Positions 1 to 8,072 are shown, numbered from the stretch's first letter. The stretch: 15,440 bases of DNA from Chloroflexota bacterium (GCA_003520455.1 DOUV01000399.1:1-15440), one strand, 5' to 3'. Notes: generated by a model from the sequence alone, not told the origin. Numbers and translations are program-made.

Positions 1-2
1 TG

Positions 3-167
3 GCGCCCAGTCCCCCGGCTCAGCGCCACGTCGCGGCGCCGCCCGGGAAGCCGGTAAACGCGCTGGCCCTCGCGGGGAAGGTCCTCCTGAAGGCGCTGCT
101 GGGGCTGGGCGCCCAATTGCTCAGGGCGCTGCTAGCCGCGGTCGACCGGTTGGAGAAGGCACTCTGA
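3..167 (+). CDS. 3' end of an unidentified plus-strand gene (partial)
   Basis: An open frame enters from the left edge and ends at TGA 165-167, giving 54 visible codons. Almost every third codon position is G or C, as expected for a real gene in such a GC-rich genome. The peptide begins Pro/Ala/Arg-rich and then becomes an amphipathic, Leu/Ala-rich helix with regularly spaced Lys, Arg and Glu (ALLAAVDRLEKAL at the end). No family can be named from this tail. It could be a membrane-associated or coiled-coil C-terminus. It is convergent with the minus-strand cluster, and the hairpin at 243-271 lies 75 bp past its stop. The call rests on codon bias and a plausible C-terminus, not on homology. 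Confidence 0.5.
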   Translation, partial: APSPPAQRHVAAPPGKPVNALALAGKVLLKALLGLGAQLLRALLAAVDRLEKAL

Positions 168-242
168 CGCGAGACGTCAAGAATAAGACTTGCGCAGTGG
201 GTGAGGAGGCGGCCTCGTGCGGCGCCGCCTGGAAGCCTGGCC

Positions 243-271
243 GGGAGCGCTGGCGTCCTGCCAGCGCTCCC
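243..271. terminator. Perfect 12-bp inverted repeat between convergent genes
   Basis: GGGAGCGCTGGC (243-254) pairs perfectly with GCCAGCGCTCCC (260-271) around a 5-base loop. It lies in the non-coding gap between the plus-strand stop at 167 and the end of the minus-strand relic at 311. That position suits a bidirectional terminator. Neither side has a T-run, so a canonical Rho-independent terminator is not shown. The rest of the 168-310 gap holds nothing recognisable. Confidence 0.5.
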
Positions 272-310
272 AGGAACGTCGCCCCCGAGTAGCGAGGCTC
301 GGCGCTGGTG

Positions 311-541
311 ATGCTCGAGCTGCTGGAGCATCGGTCTCTGGTGGCGCGTCACGTAGTAATCGGAGGGCAGGAGCAGCACCGGCAGGCGGTTGATGGTCCC
401 TTCCGCGGCGACGGTGGTCATATTCGTCGCGCCGGAGCCGATCGACGAGGTATAGGCCAGCGCCGCCAGGCGGAGGTTCGCCAAGGCGAACCCGATGGCG
501 GTATGGACCATCTATTGCTCGTTACAGGGTTGGTAGTAGGG
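311..541 (-). pseudogene. iolD: Internal fragment of iolD (relic)
   Basis: This stretch encodes about 77 residues matching the intact iolD of this window at residues 64-140 (numbered from its start at 14788), from PYYQPCNEQ to LLQQLEH-like sequence. By hand about 60 of 77 positions agree. The thiamine-diphosphate-activating Glu of the PCNEQ motif is kept. Just after it the codon that is TCG (Ser) in the intact gene is TAG here (512-514), so the frame is interrupted. Upstream the relic joins directly to an HpcH aldolase start near 541/542; downstream the similarity stops abruptly at 311. The PP and C-terminal ThDP-binding regions are absent. It must be non-functional as a hydrolase. It is too diverged from the intact copy to be a fresh duplicate. 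Confidence 0.75.
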
Positions 542-664
542 ATCGATCGTGTCCGCGATGTTGGTGTGCCTGCCCACGAGGGTCACAATCTGCCCCGCAC
601 GCAGTTTCTCTTTGACCCGGTTTGGCCGCTTCTTGCCCGTCTCCTCGTCGGTTTGCAGCGCCAA
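542..664 (-). pseudogene. 5' fragment of an HpcH/HpaI-family aldolase, fused to the iolD relic
   Basis: About 41 codons begin at TTG 662-664, with AGGAG at 673-677 eight bases upstream. They contain NRVKEKLRAGQIVTLVGRH, which matches the usual N-terminus of HpcH/HpaI aldolases (compare TKAKLKAGETV in the intact copies here). The frame then runs into iolD sequence, and the metal-binding and catalytic parts are missing. An ATG at 722-724 overlaps the stop of the upstream aldolase (ATGA) and is in the same frame. It is an alternative start, but the residues between the two look non-conserved, so I favour the TTG. The piece shows that a second aldolase once followed the intact one. Confidence 0.6.
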
Positions 665-672
665 GGTACTCG

Positions 673-677
673 CTCCT
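673..677 (-). promoter_or_regulatory. Ribosome binding site AGGAG for the aldolase relic
   Basis: AGGAG on the minus strand ends 8 bases before the TTG at 662-664. It is the main reason for choosing that start over the ATG at 722-724. Confidence 0.5.
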
Positions 678-720
678 ACTCTCTTACGGCGCCTTGCCGC
701 CGGTCCGGGAAACCCCTTCG

Positions 721-1482
721 TCATTGGCGCGCGGCGCTCAGGTACTCACGCGCCGCCGGGCTCAGCAGCGCTTCCAGCCCGGTGGCGATGTAGCGCGCCC
801 CGCGCTCGCGCCACTGCTGGGCTGCCCGGGCATTGGCGACCATGATCCCCAGCGCGGCGTTCGACTGCGTCACGATGTCGACGATCCGCTGCATCGCGGC
901 CTGGACCGCCGGATGCTGGGGCTGGCCCGGCACACCGAACGAGTGGGATAGATCTGTCGGCCCGATGAAGACCACATCTACCCCGTCCACCGCCACGATC
1001 TCCGGCAGGCGCTCGACCGCCTCGGCGGTCTCAATGTGGATTGTGATCAGCGTCTCCGCGTTGGCCTTCCGGACATACTCGCTGAATGGGATCGCCTGGG
1101 CATAGTCGGCCGCCCGCACTCCGGCCAGTCCGCGAATGCCTCGAGGGTGATATTTAACGGCGCGCACGACCGCCTCCGCCTCGACGCCCGAGTTGACCCA
1201 CGGCACGTGCAACCCTTGCGCACCGGTGTCCATGTACCGCAGGATGATGGGTGGGAGGTTGGTCGTCACGCGTACGATCGGCGTGACACCGCGCAGTTCG
1301 GCGGCGCGGACCATGTTCTCGCAGTCGCGCGGCTCGATGGTCCCGTGCTCGCCGTCGAATACGAGGAAGTCCCATCCCTGGTACCCGAGCACTTCGACCA
1401 GACTTGCATCGGGGTAGCGCACGAAACAGCCCAAAACCGTCTCGCCCGCTTTGAGTTTTGCTTTCGTGACATTTGTTCGCAA
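721..1482 (-). CDS. HpcH/HpaI-family aldolase, copy 1
   Basis: This 253-residue protein is a complete class II (metal-dependent) pyruvate-type aldolase. The family reversibly cleaves 2-keto-3-deoxy or 4-hydroxy-2-oxo acids to pyruvate plus an aldehyde, in the cytosol. Residues corresponding to the family's active site are visible: EHG with His46, Arg71 in PIVRVTTN, metal ligand Glu151 in IHIETAEAV, and Asp177 in FIGPTDLSHS. Length and start fit the family. The start is TTG at 1480-1482, preceded by AAGAGGTG. The gene follows an ABC ATPase relic and precedes an aldolase-iolD relic, with an ATGA overlap at 721-724. By hand it differs from copy 2 (5734-6495) at about 40 of 253 positions. Its exact substrate cannot be told from sequence; 2-keto-3-deoxy sugar acids or a deoxy-keto acid from inositol are possible. 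Confidence 0.85.
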   Translation of the reverse strand: MRTNVTKAKLKAGETVLGCFVRYPDASLVEVLGYQGWDFLVFDGEHGTIEPRDCENMVRAAELRGVTPIVRVTTNLPPIILRYMDTGAQGLHVPWVNSGVEAEAVVRAVKYHPRGIRGLAGVRAADYAQAIPFSEYVRKANAETLITIHIETAEAVERLPEIVAVDGVDVVFIGPTDLSHSFGVPGQPQHPAVQAAMQRIVDIVTQSNAALGIMVANARAAQQWRERGARYIATGLEALLSPAAREYLSAARQ

Positions 1483-1486
1483 GATA

Positions 1487-1495
1487 CACCTCTTT
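1487..1495 (-). promoter_or_regulatory. Ribosome binding site AAAGAGGTG for the TTG-started aldolase
   Basis: AAAGAGGTG on the minus strand lies 4 bases before TTG 1480-1482. It supports this rare start, which also matches the GTG position in the paralogous copy. Confidence 0.55.
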
Positions 1496-1522
1496 GTTTC
1501 GGGGACGTTTCACGTCGCTCCG

Positions 1523-1984
1523 GTGTGCGTAGGGGACAGGATTGGTGAAGGCGCTCGACTCCACTCGTACGGCCGGTGACAGCGGCATGCCGAGCCAGCC
1601 GCAGATGGGAACCTGATCGAGATGAAGACGATGGTCAGACCCTTCTCGTTCTGGAGGTGCCGTAGCAAGTTGAGAAGTTGGGCCTGGGCGGACTGGTCGA
1701 TGGCCGACAGGGGCTCATCCGCGATGAGCCCCTTCGGCTTAGGTGCCAGCACACGGGCGACGCTGACTCGGTGGCGCTGTCCACCAGAGAGCGAGCGATT
1801 TCGGGGATCGGTTGGCCTGCTTGTTGCTGATTTCCATCGAGTTCAAGAGCCGAAGTGCCTCGGCTCTGGCATCGTGGCGTGAGAGACCCTGACAGACCTG
1901 GACGGCTTCAGCGACCATCTGCCAGGCGCGCAGGCGCGGATTTAGCGGGGAGTAGGGGTCCTGGAAGATCATTTGGATTGTCTT
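1523..1984 (-). pseudogene. Relic of an OppF/DppF-type peptide ABC transporter ATPase
   Basis: The remains of an oligopeptide-type ABC ATPase are spread over at least three frames. First comes the Q-loop region KTIQMIFQDPYSPLNPR (1984 downwards), immediately preceded by a stop codon. After a frameshift come the signature [13 protein letters not shown] and Walker [13 protein letters not shown], then GLTIVFIS ending at 1618. After another shift [10 protein letters not shown] (1552-1523) resembles the FxNPxHPYT segment near the C-terminus of OppF proteins. Walker A and the H-loop are missing, so it cannot hydrolyse ATP. No permease or binding-protein gene accompanies it. The ABC assignment of the middle part is firm; the C-terminal piece is a weaker match. 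Confidence 0.75.
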
Positions 1985-2124
1985 TCATCAGGCGAGCAGC
2001 ATGCCTCGATCCCGGGGCCGGCTGATCTGTCGAGGGTCGGTCCATCGCTGCCCTGACATTGGGGGCGGCCAGAAAGTGGACCGGGCTCAGCGTGGCGTAC
2101 GCATCTCAATGTCGGTTCATCCAA

Positions 2125-2823
2125 TCACCACCCATATCTCTCGGCCAGCGCTTGAAGCGTGAACGCCGGGCTTTTGACGAACTCCACGAATTCGCGCTCC
2201 CGCTGCCAGACCTTCTCGGCCTCGCCAGCCACCTGGTCGGCAATCGCGTGCGGAATGTTGACCAGACCATTCGAGTCGCCGTGGAGGAGATCGCCCGGCC
2301 GGACGGTCAACCCACAGATCGAGACGGTTACACCCACCTCGACAATCGTCGGCACCCCATGGGAGACGACCACGCCTGGCGCGAACATCTGAAAACCGGG
2401 CGCCCGTTGGCGGATCCCGTCGAGATCGCGCACCCCGCCATCGGTGACCAGGCCAACGCCCCCGAGCTTCTGAAAGAGCGTGGCCATCACGTCGCCAGCG
2501 TGGCAGCTCCGCAGCCGGTTCGGCCCAATATCCTTGATGACCACGATCGCCGGTTTCGGCGCCATGTGGACCGCTTCATACAGGGCTTGGATCGCACTGA
2601 GCCGGTTCTTCCCGGGCGAGGTGGTGTCGGCGGTGCAGGTGACAGCGTAGCCGACGACCGGCGAGAGGTCCGGGAACAAACAGCGCAGTTCCAACGAAGC
2701 GTAGCCGTCGGTGGCATCTCGCAGGTCGAAGGCCTCGATCGCATTGGCAATCGTCGGCGCGTCGATCTGCCGGAGGGCCTCCAATTGCTCGGATCCCAGC
2801 GAGGACGGTTGTGGCGCATTCAT
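2125..2823 (-). CDS. RraA-family protein (HMG/oxaloacetate aldolase-like)
   Basis: The 232-residue protein has the RraA/4-hydroxy-4-methyl-2-oxoglutarate aldolase fold signature: a GD pair at 110-111 in CHAGDVMATLFQKLG, then GLVTDGGVRDLDG, with Asp128 and Arg132-Asp133 placed as the metal and pyruvate-enolate residues of the family. A C-terminal PGDLLHGDSNGLVNIP motif also fits. Bacterial members include HMG/CHA aldolases with oxaloacetate decarboxylase activity and many catabolic relatives of unknown substrate. RraA proper (RNase E regulator) lacks nothing obvious here, but the catabolic context argues for an enzyme. The ATG is 3 bases after the iolH stop, so the two genes are almost surely co-translated. 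Confidence 0.8.
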   Translation of the reverse strand: MNAPQPSSLGSEQLEALRQIDAPTIANAIEAFDLRDATDGYASLELRCLFPDLSPVVGYAVTCTADTTSPGKNRLSAIQALYEAVHMAPKPAIVVIKDIGPNRLRSCHAGDVMATLFQKLGGVGLVTDGGVRDLDGIRQRAPGFQMFAPGVVVSHGVPTIVEVGVTVSICGLTVRPGDLLHGDSNGLVNIPHAIADQVAGEAEKVWQREREFVEFVKSPAFTLQALAERYGW

Positions 2824-2826
2824 CGG

Positions 2827-3771
2827 TCACGGTGCTCCACTTGCAGTCTGCTGGGGCAACGCCGCCGTCTGCGCGGTTGCCGGCGGGTACTTGTCGAGAT
2901 AGTGCTGGATACGCTCGCGCATGAGACGCGAGGATTCGACCGCACGGTCTTCCCAGGCGAAGACACAGGCTGTCAGGATGCCGTCGAAGCCCACCTCGCG
3001 CAGCGTCTTGAAGAAGAGGTCCCAATCGATCTCGCCCTCGCCGATGTTGAGGTGTTGATGCACCCGGGCCGTGGAGCCGGGTGGGTTAATGATGTAGCGC
3101 AGGCCGGAGGAGGCTTTGTGGTTGAGCGTATCGGCAACGTGAACGTGGGCCAGGACTGGCGCGGCGTACCGGATCATGCCGGCCATATCGTTGCCCATGT
3201 GGAAGGTATGCGGTGCACAGTAGAGATACTTGACGTTGGGCGACCCAATGGCCCGTATCATATCTACGGCGGCGTTGCCGTCCTCGATGAAGTCATCCGG
3301 GTGCGGCTCGAGGTGCAGCATGATGCCCTCGCGCTCAAAGACGGGGAGAAGTTCGTCCATAGAGGCCCAGAACGCAGCTTCGCTCTGCTCCGCCGTCGAT
3401 GGGCCGGCACAGAAGTTCGAGATTTGGGGCGAGGGTCCCCTGGTGAACTCCGAGTTCATGGTCTGGCATTCCATCTCGGCGGCGACTTCGATTGCTCGTT
3501 TCCAATACCGCACGGCCGCCCGGCGTTCGTCCTCGTTCGGACTCGCCCAGCGGTAGAGCGGCAGGAGAGAGGCCAACTGCACCCCCGTCTCGCGCAGGGC
3601 CTGCTTGAATTCACGGATGCGGTCGTCGTCGACGCGTGGCTGTCGGAACCACTCGAAGAAATCCGAGCGCGGGGAAAGCTCGATGTACTCGTAGCCTAGA
3701 TCCGCCGCAAGCCGGGCCACATCCGGTAACGAGAGATGGCGGTGCATGTAGGGATCTAACGCGATTTTCAT
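2827..3771 (-). CDS. iolH: IolH-like sugar phosphate isomerase/epimerase (xylose-isomerase-like TIM barrel)
   Basis: This 314-residue protein belongs to the AP endonuclease 2/xylose-isomerase-like TIM barrel superfamily. It carries blocks I recognise from IolH-type proteins of inositol clusters: LGYEYIELSPR, LASLLPLYRW, HLEPHPDDF, YLYCAPHTFHMG, HVHVAD, SSGLRYIINPPGSTARVHQH and GEGEIDWDLFF. Probable metal ligands are Glu155, His188 or His191, His211 and Glu245 or Glu247. The reaction of IolH is not firmly established; an isomerase or epimerase step on an inositol-derived keto compound is the usual guess. The last 20 residues (PATAQTAALPQQTASGAP-like) look like a disordered tail. The ATG is supported by AGGAG at 3780-3784, 8 bases upstream. 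Confidence 0.75.
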   Translation of the reverse strand: MKIALDPYMHRHLSLPDVARLAADLGYEYIELSPRSDFFEWFRQPRVDDDRIREFKQALRETGVQLASLLPLYRWASPNEDERRAAVRYWKRAIEVAAEMECQTMNSEFTRGPSPQISNFCAGPSTAEQSEAAFWASMDELLPVFEREGIMLHLEPHPDDFIEDGNAAVDMIRAIGSPNVKYLYCAPHTFHMGNDMAGMIRYAAPVLAHVHVADTLNHKASSGLRYIINPPGSTARVHQHLNIGEGEIDWDLFFKTLREVGFDGILTACVFAWEDRAVESSRLMRERIQHYLDKYPPATAQTAALPQQTASGAP

Positions 3772-3779
3772 GAGGTTCG

Positions 3780-3784
3780 CTCCT
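3780..3784 (-). promoter_or_regulatory. Strong ribosome binding site for iolH
   Basis: AAAAGGAG on the minus strand stands 8 bases before ATG 3769-3771. This intact initiation region sits right against the SDR relic, showing that iolH expression was kept while its neighbour decayed. Confidence 0.6.
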
Positions 3785-3786
3785 TT

Positions 3787-4035
3787 TCAGTCAGGGGACT
3801 CAATGGCTCCGTCCGCACGGGCGGATGTGATCCTGCCGAACCGCCCGATTCTGGCGCAGGACAGTTCTTTCTGGTGGCGCTCGAACGCGGCTGGCGGTCG
3901 CTGGGCGAAGCCGCCGCCGTCGACAATGTGTCGGCGCCGAAGCTGCTGATGTTTACAATCGCCCCCGGCTTCTTCTGTGCGGCCATCAGCCATGCCGCAG
4001 GTCGCGAGCAAAGGTGCTCTTGAGACTGATTATCG
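3787..4035 (-). pseudogene. Relic of a short-chain dehydrogenase/reductase (SDR)
   Basis: Three pieces of an SDR lie in different frames. ISLKSTF (about 4030-4010) resembles the VNLKSTF helix of SDRs. KKPGAIVNISSFGADT follows (ending at 3927) and matches the strand carrying the catalytic-serine NISS motif. HIVDGGGFAQ (3924-3901) matches the C-terminal TGQxxxVDGG motif. The NISS and VDGG parts meet at about 3925, so roughly 100 residues including the YxxxK catalytic motif are gone. The Rossmann N-terminus (TGxxxGIG) is also missing. SDRs in inositol or sugar-acid clusters oxidise polyols or keto intermediates; the original substrate is unknown. The three matches in the proper order make the family call reasonable. 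Confidence 0.55.
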
Positions 4036-4043
4036 GCACCCTT

Positions 4044-5255
4044 CTAGGCGCCACCCGCTGGCCCCACCCCCTCTGCGGCGTGCGTTGCCTGCGTGAGCGG
4101 CCAACCAGCGGCCAGAAGGCAGACGATACCCATGAGCAGGAAAGTTGGATTCAGTCCCAGGCGTTCGGCCAGGAGCCCGGCGGCGATGGGTCCAACCAGA
4201 ATCCCCACCGATCCGCCGGTGTGAACTACCGCGGAGCCCGTTCCCTGGGCCGCGCTCTCAACACCGTCTAATGCCCACGCCCAAAGCACCGGCAGGCAGA
4301 GTCCCCAGCCGACGCCACTTGCCGCTTGGGCGAGAGTCAAGGCCAACGGATTCGGCATCCATGGCACAGCCAGCACCGAGATCCCCACCAGCGCCACCCC
4401 CAGGCCGACCGTCCGCTGGCTGCCCAGGCGGGTGACCACCAACGTGCCGCTCACCAGCGACGTCAGGGTAAAGCAGCTCATTGTGACAAACTGTAGGATG
4501 CCCACCGCATCTGGCCCTGCGCCCAACCGGGTAAGGCCCACGGGTATGAACGTGAAGGTTGTGACGAATTGGGCAAACGTAAGCAGCGCGATCAGCACCA
4601 CCGCCTCCACGATGACCGGGCGACGGACAACGTCGGTCAACTCACGCCTCTTGACCGACCTGCCTCTTGAGCCGGCGGCAGGCTCAGTAACCGCGATCAA
4701 CATCAAAAGGCCCATCGTGCCAAGGACAGCTCCGATCAGAAATGGTGCTCGCCAGCCGTAGGCCGCGCCGACCAGACCACCTAACAAGGGGCCCACGGCA
4801 AAGGCCAGCGTGTTCGAGAAACTGAAGATTCCCATCGCACGCTGCGTCTGGGCGCCATCGAACTGGAGCGCGAAGAGGGTGGCAGTGATGGCATGGGTCG
4901 CACCACCGATGCCGGCCACGGCGCGCCAGACCACGATCGCGCTCACGTCGTCGGCCAAGGCCAGCGCCAGGCAGCTCACAACACCGCAGATCGCGCCGAA
5001 AACGACAAACCATTTGCGCCGCTGCCAGTGATCCGACAAGACTCCCAGCGGGATGCGGACGAATACCTGGATGAAACCGTAGCTGCCCGAGATGACACCC
5101 ACCAGGGTCAGCGAGGCGCCGCGCGACAGAGCGTAGGGAATCAGTGTCGGCAGGTAGATGTAGAGTGCAAGACTCGATAGGAGCGTGCCGACCACCAGGA
5201 ACTTGAGCGAGTGCCGCCTGGCACGTGCTTGATTTGGCAAGGCCGTAGCGCTCAT
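4044..5255 (-). CDS. Major facilitator superfamily transporter
   Basis: The protein has 403 residues from ATG 5253-5255 and about 12 hydrophobic segments, typical of a 12-TM MFS permease in the cytoplasmic membrane. The loop between TM2 and TM3 holds the motif-A-like GVLSDHWQRRK. A hydrophilic central loop near SRGRSVKRRELTDVV separates the two six-helix halves. I chose this start because the ATG overlaps the aldolase-relic stop as ATGA (5252-5255); an upstream ATG at 5324 would add 23 residues that lie in the relic. In this cluster it is a candidate importer of a polyol, sugar acid or breakdown product, or an exporter. Substrate cannot be read from sequence. Confidence 0.85.
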   Translation of the reverse strand: MSATALPNQARARRHSLKFLVVGTLLSSLALYIYLPTLIPYALSRGASLTLVGVISGSYGFIQVFVRIPLGVLSDHWQRRKWFVVFGAICGVVSCLALALADDVSAIVVWRAVAGIGGATHAITATLFALQFDGAQTQRAMGIFSFSNTLAFAVGPLLGGLVGAAYGWRAPFLIGAVLGTMGLLMLIAVTEPAAGSRGRSVKRRELTDVVRRPVIVEAVVLIALLTFAQFVTTFTFIPVGLTRLGAGPDAVGILQFVTMSCFTLTSLVSGTLVVTRLGSQRTVGLGVALVGISVLAVPWMPNPLALTLAQAASGVGWGLCLPVLWAWALDGVESAAQGTGSAVVHTGGSVGILVGPIAAGLLAERLGLNPTFLLMGIVCLLAAGWPLTQATHAAEGVGPAGGA

Positions 5256-5720
5256 CGCTCGCGCGGGGTGAGAGAAGACTCTGCCACACACGAGAGATAT
5301 CGCTGCGCACCGGCGGTGAGCCACCCATCGAACGTCGTCAGAATGAATCGGGCGCCAAGAGTCAGGGAGCGCTCAAACGAATCGTCAAACACCAGCACAC
5401 CCGCGACACGACCGGCCGCCACGATTTGCCGAATCGCTCCTTCCACGACCTCGATGACCTCTGGATGATGCATCTGTCCAGTGTAATCTATCGTCTGAGC
5501 CAGATCGCTCGGTGCGACGAAAAAAACGTCAATGTGGTCCACGGTCAAAATCGTTGTGCTCCATATCGATCCAGACGAAGTCCAGGTGGCTGGAAAGCGC
5601 CTCGGTGACGGTCGGATCGGTGAATGTGATGCCAACGCCGAGGCAGACCTGATTGTGGCGGAGTTTCTCGCGGAACGCGTTTGCATTTTCCGTGATTTTT
5701 CCTCTGGTTGTGACAGGCAG
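5252..5720 (-). pseudogene. HpcH/HpaI-family aldolase with internal deletion
   Basis: Two ends of one aldolase survive in different frames. The N-terminal part (5690-5553) reads ANAFREKLRHNQVCLG, then VTEALSSHLDFVWIDMEHN, holding the conserved metal-site-adjacent EH. The C-terminal part (about 5545-5255) reads VDHIDVFFVAPSDLAQ, with the conserved Asp, then GQMHHPEVIEVVEGAIRQIV and an end typical of the family, terminating at TGA 5252-5254. Compared with a 253-residue member, roughly 110 residues between MEH and the VDxxDVxFVAPxDL strand are lost, including the Glu metal ligand. It follows intact aldolase copy 2 directly, in the same arrangement as the aldolase relic behind copy 1. A CTG at 5718-5720 could have been the start, but no start is convincing. 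Confidence 0.75.
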
Positions 5721-5733
5721 AAACCGGTGCTCG

Positions 5734-6495
5734 TCACTGCCGGACGGTACGCAGGTACTCGCGGGCAGCCGGGCTCAGGATCGACTCCAGGCCGATGGCG
5801 ATATAGCGCGCGCCGAGCTCATGCCACTGCTGGGCCGACTGCGCGCTCCCGACCATGATCCCCAGCGCGGCCTTCGAATCCGCAACGACCTCGACGATCC
5901 GTTGCATCGCGGCCTGCACGGTCGGGTGCTGCGGCTGCCCCGGGACGCCCAATGAGTGGGAGAGGTCTGTCGGTCCGATAAAAATGACATCCACATCGTC
6001 AACCGCCACGATCTCCGGCAATCGCTCGACGGCTTCGGCGGTTTCGATGTGGATGACGACAAGCGTTTCTCTATTGGCCTGCTGGACGTACTCACTGAAC
6101 GGGATCGCCTGGGCGTAGTCGGCCGCGCGGATCCCCGCCAGACCGCGAATGCCTCGGGGATAATACTTGACGGCCCCCACTGCTGCTTCCGCTTCTGCGC
6201 CCGAGTTGACCCAGGGAACGTGGAGCCCTTGCGCCCCGCTGTCCATCAGCCTGAGGATAACCGGTGGCAGGTTGGTCGTGACCCGCACGATCGGTGTCAC
6301 GTCACGGAGTTCGGCCGCGCGCACCATATTCTCACAATCGCGTGGCTCGAGCGTCCCATGCTCGCCGTCAAAGATGATAAAGTCCCAGCCCTGGTAGCCC
6401 AGCACTTCGACCAGGCTCGCGTCCGGATAGCGGACGAAACAGCCGAAGACCGTCTCGCCAGCCTTGAGCTTTGCCTTTGTGGTGTTCGTTCTCAC
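5734..6495 (-). CDS. HpcH/HpaI-family aldolase, copy 2
   Basis: This 253-residue metal-dependent pyruvate aldolase is a close paralogue of the protein at 721-1482 (about 84% identical by hand count). It keeps the same active-site positions: His46, Arg71, Glu151 in IHIETAEAV and Asp177 in FIGPTDLSHS. I start it at GTG 6493-6495 because that aligns with the TTG start of copy 1; the ATG at 6559 would add 22 residues that match nothing. It lies 98 bp downstream of iolA and ends just before an aldolase relic. Coexistence of two intact copies suggests either slightly different substrates or redundancy. Many synonymous differences between the copies argue against a recent duplication. Confidence 0.87.
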   Translation of the reverse strand: MRTNTTKAKLKAGETVFGCFVRYPDASLVEVLGYQGWDFIIFDGEHGTLEPRDCENMVRAAELRDVTPIVRVTTNLPPVILRLMDSGAQGLHVPWVNSGAEAEAAVGAVKYYPRGIRGLAGIRAADYAQAIPFSEYVQQANRETLVVIHIETAEAVERLPEIVAVDDVDVIFIGPTDLSHSLGVPGQPQHPTVQAAMQRIVEVVADSKAALGIMVGSAQSAQQWHELGARYIAIGLESILSPAAREYLRTVRQ

Positions 6496-6593
6496 ATTGA
6501 TCTCGTCAATCGTTGCTATGTATCGGAAGGCGGACCGGCGGCCCCAGGCCCAGAACGGCAATGGGCTGTCGAGGCCGGCGGGCAGCCTCGCGG

Positions 6594-8072
6594 CTAGAAT
6601 TTCCGGCTCCCCTCGCGTGGCCAGCGCTCAACTACCACCTTCGTCTCAGTGTAGAAGTCGACACCGTGGCGGCCCTGAGCATGCAGGTCGCCGAAGAAGC
6701 TGCTCTTCCACCCGCTGAACGGGAAGAAGGCCATCGGTGCGGCGACCCCGACATTGATGCCGATATTACCCGCGTTCGCCTCGTAACGGAACTTGCGGGC
6801 CGCGGCGCCACTGCTGGTGAAGAGACAGGCCATGTTGCCGTAGCTACCGCCGTTGACCAGCCCGATCGCATCGTCGATCGTCTCGGCGTGCATCAGGCTG
6901 AGCACGGGGCCAAAGATTTCAGTGCTCGCGATCTGGCCGCGAGGGTCGACGTTCTGGAACACGGTGGGAAAGACGAAGTAGCCATCTTCATAGTCGCCGA
7001 CTTTTTTGTCGCGCCCGTCGACCAGCAGACCAGCACCCTCACGCTGGCCGAGTTCGATCAGGCCCTCGATGCGTGCCTTGCTCTCCGCCGTGATCACCGG
7101 CCCCATCTGCACACCCTCGTCCAGACCGTAGCCCACCCGGCGGCTGCTGGCGGCATCGGCGATGGCCTCTGTGAAGGTACGGCGCGCATCGCCGACCGTG
7201 ATAGCGAGCGACGCCGCCAGGCAGCGCTGCCCGGCACAGCCAAAGGCGCTATCGGCGACAATGTTGGTTGTCATCTCCACGTCGGCGTCGGGCATGATGA
7301 TGACCGGATTCTTGGCACCCCCCTGACATTGGGCGCGCTTGCCGTTGGCGGACGCACGGCTGTACACGTACCTGGCCACCGAGGTCGAGCCGACGAACGA
7401 GACGGCGCGAATCGTCGGGTGATCGAGGAGTGCATCCACGGTCTCTTTGGTCCCGTTGACCAGTTGGACCACGCCCCTGGGCAGGCCGGTCTGATCGAGG
7501 AGTTCGAAGAGCTTTTCGCTCGTCAGTGGTACCTTCTCGCTGGGTTTGAGGATGAAGCAATTACCGCAGGCCAGCGCGTAGGGGAGGAACCAGAGCGGAA
7601 TCATGCCGGGGAAGTTGAACGGTGTGATGGCGGCCACGACGCCCAGAGGCTGGCGCAGCATGTGCTCGTCGATGCCTCGGGCGATATCCTCGTTGTTGTA
7701 GCCTTGCATCAGACTCGGAATGCCGCAGGCCACTTCGACATTCTCGATCCCACGCCGCAACTCGCCCACCGACTCGGCAAAGGTCTTGCCACACTCGTCG
7801 GTGACGATCCGAGCTATCTCTTCGATGTGCTCTTCAAGCAAGTTTTTCAGCTTGAAGAGATATTGGACCCGGTCGGTGGCGGGCGTTCGCCGCCAGTCTG
7901 GGAAAGCCGCCGCGGCGACCCGGACCGCCTCGGCCACTTCAGTCGCCGGCGAAACCGGAACGTGCGCCAGAACAGTGGCCGTCGCCGGGTTGGTCACATC
8001 CAGATACGACGAAGCGCCTGAGCGCTGCCACTGACCATCAATGTAATTCCACAGTTGTCCGTTTGCTGCCAC
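6594..8072 (-). CDS. iolA: CoA-acylating (methyl)malonate-semialdehyde dehydrogenase
   Basis: This aldehyde dehydrogenase superfamily protein (492 residues from GTG 8070-8072) matches MmsA/IolA. In inositol catabolism IolA converts malonate semialdehyde to acetyl-CoA, CO2 and NADH; MmsA does the same for methylmalonate semialdehyde in valine breakdown. Visible features are the cofactor region [32 protein letters not shown], and CQGGAKN in place of the general-base Glu motif of hydrolytic ALDHs, a hallmark of the CoA-dependent branch. The catalytic Cys284 is in [10 protein letters not shown]. Arg107 and Arg283 (GTG numbering) sit where the family's substrate-carboxylate arginines are expected. 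GGAGGT at 8077-8082 supports the GTG; an ATG at 8105 would add 11 residues. Either iolA or mmsA could be the proper name; context favours iolA. Confidence 0.9.
   Translation of the reverse strand: MAANGQLWNYIDGQWQRSGASSYLDVTNPATATVLAHVPVSPATEVAEAVRVAAAAFPDWRRTPATDRVQYLFKLKNLLEEHIEEIARIVTDECGKTFAESVGELRRGIENVEVACGIPSLMQGYNNEDIARGIDEHMLRQPLGVVAAITPFNFPGMIPLWFLPYALACGNCFILKPSEKVPLTSEKLFELLDQTGLPRGVVQLVNGTKETVDALLDHPTIRAVSFVGSTSVARYVYSRASANGKRAQCQGGAKNPVIIMPDADVEMTTNIVADSAFGCAGQRCLAASLAITVGDARRTFTEAIADAASSRRVGYGLDEGVQMGPVITAESKARIEGLIELGQREGAGLLVDGRDKKVGDYEDGYFVFPTVFQNVDPRGQIASTEIFGPVLSLMHAETIDDAIGLVNGGSYGNMACLFTSSGAAARKFRYEANAGNIGINVGVAAPMAFFPFSGWKSSFFGDLHAQGRHGVDFYTETKVVVERWPREGSRKF

Noticed and set aside
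20..511. A 163-codon minus-strand frame taken as one gene
   Set aside because: Only its first part (to 311) resembles IolD; the rest crosses the hairpin and the plus-strand gene end and has no family features.
1154..1588. A 144-codon minus-strand frame starting [12 protein letters not shown]
   Set aside because: Most of it overlaps aldolase copy 1 out of frame. Only its first residues are of interest, as the possible tail of the ABC ATPase relic.
2059..3699. A 546-codon open frame on the plus strand
   Set aside because: It lies exactly antisense to the RraA-like and iolH genes, is rich in Arg/Gly/Asp without any family motif, and is explained by the high GC content.
6513..8021. A 502-codon open frame on the plus strand
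   Set aside because: It is antisense to iolA, whose motifs and catalytic Cys are clear; the plus-strand product shows no recognisable domain.
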